Notes under the pieces: generated by a model
Databases searched by the model: none
Told to the model about the DNA's origin: nothing
Seen by the model: only the letters and a program-made list of their open reading frames with translations
NCBI GenBank assembly: GCA_015680685.1
Contig: MNCI01033639.1
Location: 392,323-456,322 of the forward strand
Length of the DNA: 64,000 nucleotides
DNA from: Gnetum montanum
Taxonomy: Eukaryota > Streptophyta > Gnetopsida > Gnetales > Gnetaceae
Direction: 5' to 3'
Translations under genes and position numbers: made by a program
Shown: one piece after another, positions 59,750 to 64,000 of the stretch
Position numbering within the stretch: the stretch's first letter is position 1
Layout: each line of letters begins with the position of its first letter

Positions 59750-62601
59750 TGCAGTCTTCACATGGTGCTTGGTGGTGGAGGCTTCTATAGCTCTGAGGGT
59801 CCTTCATCATGTACTAGTGCTGCTAGAGGTTGAAGCTATCCTACTACTACTACTACTACTATTGCTAGAAACTTGAAGGCATCTAGGAGTGCCTTCATTT
59901 TTTCCTCTTTGCTTTGTGGGTTATAGCCAGGTTACTTCACCTAGATTAGCCAGTGTTGGGGTATCCCACAAGCATGACAATGAAGGAAACATCTCCTTCA
60001 TGTTGATGAACCAAGCTACAAATGTTTTATATTTAATATCGAACATTTTGAAAAGGTTTTATAGCTTCTGGTAGTCATTCATCATCCTTGCTAGGTTCTT
60101 AGCAATAGTTCATTGATCTTTGAATCTACTTCTAAGAACTTCGAGCTCCACGTTAGCTATTTCTGACTTTTCTTTTGTATATTTATAAAGCTTAAAATAT
60201 ACCTGATAGAGGAGGTAGGAGTTGATGACTTGTTTCTCTAACTCAGTTCTTAGTTTCCCTATTGTCAACATTGCCAGGTTTGTAAAGAAGAGGTTGGCGA
60301 GCTCCATGTATTCTATCATCTCATCAATCTACAATTCCTTCAAGTAGATTTCTACTTGATTGTATGCATGCAACCCATCAAAGTGGACTACAGTTCATCA
60401 CCTCTTTGCTACAGTTGCTAGATAACCTCATTCACCTTTGCCTTGGTTAATTTGATTTCTTTCTCATTGACCTATTTGAGTAGTCTAACCTAGTTTCTAT
60501 AGTGATTCTTAGCTTTATCAAATTTCAAGGCTTCATCCCTTCAAGAAGCAATCTTAATTATAGTCCTTTGGCAACAAAGGACATGGATCTTCTCCATTGA
60601 GAGATTCCTATTTTTAATAGTCAACCTCCTCAAATCCAAGTTTACCTTGGTAAGATGTTCCTTATACTAGTAGATATATTCCACCATTTGGTCCTTTTAT
60701 TGCTTAGCATTTCATAGGTGATGCTTATCTCAGGTGAGGAACAAGTTCTCCTTACGAAGTTGCAATAAGTCATAATTAGTATTATTTATCATTGTCTTTG
60801 ACATGGACACATCAAAGATCACCATTTTGTTGGCATTCTTAGCCTCTTAGTACTTTTGTAAAAGTTGTTGAAATGTTTCATCCCTTGTTCGTTTAGGTCA
60901 GAGAATAATAAGATTGAAGATACAAGCTTGCAATTCTACAACTTTGACAACCAACAATTGATTGGTAGTGGTGGCCTCCTCAAGTTATGCATTGGTGATT
61001 AGCAGCTTGCCCCTTGTCTCTAAGAGCTATGACTAGTTAGCTATGATATCATTTGGGAGACTAAAGATCTTTGAAAGTGGTTGCTTGGATTCCTCCAATC
61101 ACTCCAACACTTCTTCATGTTAGGCAGTGCTCATTTATCCACTCATTGCTCTTGTTGGTCTATGGACGTCTATCATGGTAGCAATTTCTAGTATTAATAT
61201 AGTAGGATTGTTAACGTCTTCTACAACTCTATCTACCACCACCTCTGTCACTATTTCCTAGTTCTTGTATGACATGACTAGGACCATCGTCCCTTATCCT
61301 TCCTCCAACATGACAAAGAAGGCTATTGCATTCCATGAAATTTCAGGAAATGCTTGTCTGGGAATGGACATAGTGACCTCTTTAGCATTTGGATTAGGTC
61401 TAAGAGATGCTTTCTTTGTGTAGAAAATCATAGCATTGTTTCACTATCCACCTAGCTAATGATCCTTGCAATCTCATTCAAGTGGCTAGATAGTGGATGA
61501 ATGATTTCCCATTACCTCTAAATCCTTTTTATTATTGTAGCTATTACTCTTAAAGTTTTTTGAGGTGCTTAGAAGCTATAAGCATATCGAGTGTTGTTTT
61601 TGGGGTTGTCAATAATGGTGGTCATGGTTGCTCCTCTTCTTAAAGCTTAGCAATAGCTTTGTCTTTTATCATCTCCTAGCATGATCAAGTAGGGGCATGG
61701 TAGATCACATTGTTGGAATAGCATGTTATTCCTCCCCTTTTGCATAATTTTTTGATTAAGCATGGAAAGCAAAGCATCTTCCTACCAGTCTCATTTTTTT
61801 TGAAATAATTTTCTATTTCAAGGAAGATGAGCTAGGGTTGCTTGATAGGGAATTTTTTTCTTAGAGCCATACATGCCCTAGTAGAGAAAGTTGTCACCTT
61901 AGTTGACCTCACTGTTGGGTTAAGGTGATAGGCCACAATCTTGAAATAAACTCTTTTTGACTTTTTCAAGATACCGTAATTCTTAGAGTTCATTCCATAG
62001 CATCATTGGACCTATTATTTCTTTGCTTTGGGGTCTGCTTACATTGAGATCTTCACTAGCTTTATTCTAATGTTAGGTAAATCAACGGCTTTAGTAATGG
62101 CTTCAACCGAGTAGGAGATGGTGATGTCCTTAATTTTGTTTGATGCATCTCCTTGTTGGTTGTTACAGAAAAGGTAGGTTTTCCCCATGTATCATTCCCC
62201 ATTATTAGAGAAAATGACATATAGAGGAGACCCTTATAACTGTTTCTTGACCTCTTCTAGTGCTAATTCCAAGAATGATCTAAAGTGTAACTCCTATAAG
62301 ATCAAACTTTGAACCTCGTTGGTTCAAATCCTCTTGAGGCAGGCTTTATTAAGTGTGACCTCTATGTTGGATCTTGGTCTTTAGATCTCATCCTACTTGA
62401 ATTAGCCTATTTTTGCCATAGGAATCTACCTAATAAATTCTACATCTGATTCCTTCCAAAGAGGCTCAGTAGCATGCATAGCCTTAACTGCTTGCTCTTG
62501 GGGTTGTTGTTGTTGTGTTTATTGGTAGTCCCTTCCTTCTCAGGGTTGATTTTTCCTAGGCTTCCATGGTCCTCCTACCTAAGGTCCTCTCTTGGGTGCC
62601 A
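59750..62601 (-). pseudogene. ORF3 of element D: accessory protein, minus strand
   Basis: Starts MAPKRGP at 62601, after TTTGTAATTGCAT, where element A has an acceptor-like TTGATTGATTGCAG. It then reads FRSFLELALEEVKKQL, SPLYVIFSNNGE and ITISYSVEAITKAVDLPN. Next are VYFKIVAYHLNPT (about 61955) and FPCLIKKLCKRGGITCYSN (about 61755-61700), then a charged helical part. The tail (60319-59880) has YMELANLFFTNLAMLT and KLRTELEKQVINSY, then MFPSLSCLWDTPTLANLGEV and a Ser run coded by GTA/GCT-type repeats. All blocks match element A's ORF3 in order. Many stops break it. It lies directly upstream of the PPT. Function unknown. Confidence 0.7.
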
Positions 62602-63039
62602 TATGCAATTACAAACATAACCCATAATTAGCTCTTAGGCATAACCTTTGTTTCCTTGGGATATCTTCCTTTGTTAGATTAGGTTATGCTGATTTCTTAG
62701 ACATTAGAATTTTATCACTAAGTTCTTGTTTTATGGTCATAGGCTTGTGATATCATTTTATTATTATTTTATTTATGTTCTAATAGAGGTTTATTATTGA
62801 TATTAACTTTTTGTGATTATTATTTTAATATCCTGTTCATGAGGAGTTAGAAAAATATTGAAAAATTTTCTATAAAAACCTAAGGTTTGAGGCCTCGATG
62901 ACATAAAGCATACCTTCGGTAGTTCAAGGATTAAAAAATGGGTAAGGTCATATAAGTGTTTTGGAAGTTATGGTACTTAGAAGGTCTTTTAACTTTGAAA
63001 AATTGCACAAACTCCTCTAGTGCTTTGAGAAAATGGTGA

Positions 63040-63130
63040 AAAATAACCTAAGTGTCATGTATTTAAAGGGTTTTTATGCTACATTGATGAGGCTACATCG
63101 ACTCATCCAACTACATCAACAAGGCGGCAT
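63040..63130 (-). promoter_or_regulatory. Promoter-like region upstream of ORF3 (element D)
   Basis: On the minus strand, GATGTAG-type repeats (63125-63080) precede TTTAAATACATGACACTTAG (TATA-like core 63067-63060), about 460 bp before the ORF3 start. The following leader (CATTTTCTCAAAGCACTAGA, GGAGTTTGTGCAATTTTTCA) aligns by eye with the leader after the TATA box at 33409. Confidence 0.4.
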
Positions 63131-64000
63131 TTATTCCTAGCTATATTTTGCACTTTAAAAATTGAATAATTCTAGGATGAGACAAGAGTAAAATGGAAGC
63201 CAAAAAGATATAGAACTATAGTAACAATATGAAAGAGGGTATGTTTAACAAATTTGAATCGATTAGAGCTTATTGGATGGGGTATTTGAGGATGCTCTTA
63301 TGCCAAATAAAGCAAACTAGATGCTATAAGGCTATCAAGATGATGGATTGTGCAAGCGGCCCAAGGTTAGGGGTTTTAACTTAAGGAAGATCAAGGAAAT
63401 GCAAGTGGGTACTCTCCAAAGGAGATGTATGCCTATTATACCCTTGCATACCTTCATCATAAGGAGTCCCTCGGGACTGAGGATGATTGATGATTATTTT
63501 AAGTTAAATTCAATACCTGCGGAAGGAATTGTCCTAGGGTTATGCCATCTAGAAAAAAAAACTTATCAATTTTCCATGGTATATGAGGTGATAAAAATAA
63601 AGTGAGCAAATGGTAGATAGAGAGAATAGTGGATGGATAATCTGCATCTTGGTCACATGAGATACTTTGTAAGAATTATGATTAAGATGATTTGATACTA
63701 GTTCATTTCAAGTCTAGACCAAGGCCATTTCATTCAAAGTGACCTCACATTGACATATTTCTCATCTTTAACCATCAAGTGTTCATGATAACCCCGAAGG
63801 ATAACCATTACTCCAAGAGAAGAAGAAAAGAGAAGAAGGAGTTGTGTAGGGCCTTACTTAGAGGGGTGCCTTTAGGCATGGGTAACATGTCTTTCTAGCC
63901 CCATAACTAGTGCTTGTAGCTCATTATTGTATCTAAGGGGTGTGCTTTGAATTCTTGTTGTTTGTTGCTTTTTTTGCTGTTGTTTTTTTTTTCTTTTTTC
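63130..64000. other. No gene recognised
   Basis: One open frame at 63348-63605 (85 codons) reads SPSGLRMIDDYFKLNSIP, faintly like an RT 'DYRKLN' segment but without the flanking motifs, so it is not called. The window ends in a T-rich run (63968-64000). Confidence 0.35.

Noticed and set aside
59841-59870. CTACTACTACT microsatellite as an independent repeat.
   Set aside because: It encodes the Ser run in the tail of minus-strand ORF3, so it is described there.
63348-63605. Plus-strand 85-codon frame with GLRMIDDYFKLNSIP as an RT fragment.
   Set aside because: Only a faint likeness to one RT motif; no supporting motif before or after it.
1-64000. CRISPR arrays, bacterial operons, organellar inserts, rRNA or intact tRNA genes.
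   Set aside because: None were seen; all repeats fit LTR, SINE or local duplication patterns of a plant nuclear genome.

Overview
This is nuclear DNA from a seed plant with a large, repeat-rich genome. The evidence is one intron-containing gene for a plastid protein surrounded by tens of kilobases of decayed LTR retrotransposons, with AT-rich sequence and no operons or bacterial signals. A gymnosperm is plausible but cannot be proven from the window. I read the genes by eye; boundaries marked approximate are exactly that.

The only intact host gene I can support is on the minus strand at 39,878-44,099. Five exons with clean GT..AG introns (107, 518, 2,664 and 102 bp) join in frame into a 276-residue protein of the CPP1/CDF1 (DUF3353) family, a chloroplast J-like membrane protein that holds protochlorophyllide oxidoreductase.

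Almost everything else is Ty3/gypsy-type wreckage. (1) 1-2.6 kb: minus-strand pol (RT, RNase H, start of integrase), Tat-like. (2) 2.6-10.2 kb: an unresolved block with two LTR-like promoters, a plus-strand accessory reading frame and an array of 20-bp palindromes. (3) 10.2-16.06 kb: a minus-strand element with LTR, PBS, gag, protease, RT and RNase H. (4) 16.06-16.97 kb: a probable Ty1/copia LTR. (5) 17.2-24.5 kb: element B, two LTRs around a gag with no pol. (6) 24.55-28.39 kb: minus-strand element E, whose LTR is split by element A (28.39-37.78 kb) and resumes at 37.78-38.0 kb. (7) 45.2-52.5 kb: SINE-like insertions, a minus LTR, a plus LTR, and jumbled gag and pol. (8) 56.2-58.5 kb: a plus-strand Tat-like gag. 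(9) 58.6-63.1 kb: minus-strand element D (ORF3, PPT, 3' LTR).

Several of these share a signature: LTRs of about 0.83-0.89 kb ending in CTCATCA, a PBS resembling the tRNA-Asp type used by Athila/Tat elements, a PPT of the form GTGGGGGTATGA, and a related gag. The most interesting unexplained feature is a third reading frame (ORF3). It is present in elements A and D in opposite orientations, begins at a matching MA-x-KRG start, has a conserved FPCLIxKLCK block and a coiled-coil tail, and in both copies sits about 0.5 kb downstream of its own TATA-like promoter region. A 173-bp SINE with a perfect 18-bp target-site duplication and a second, two-copy tRNA-derived family are also present.
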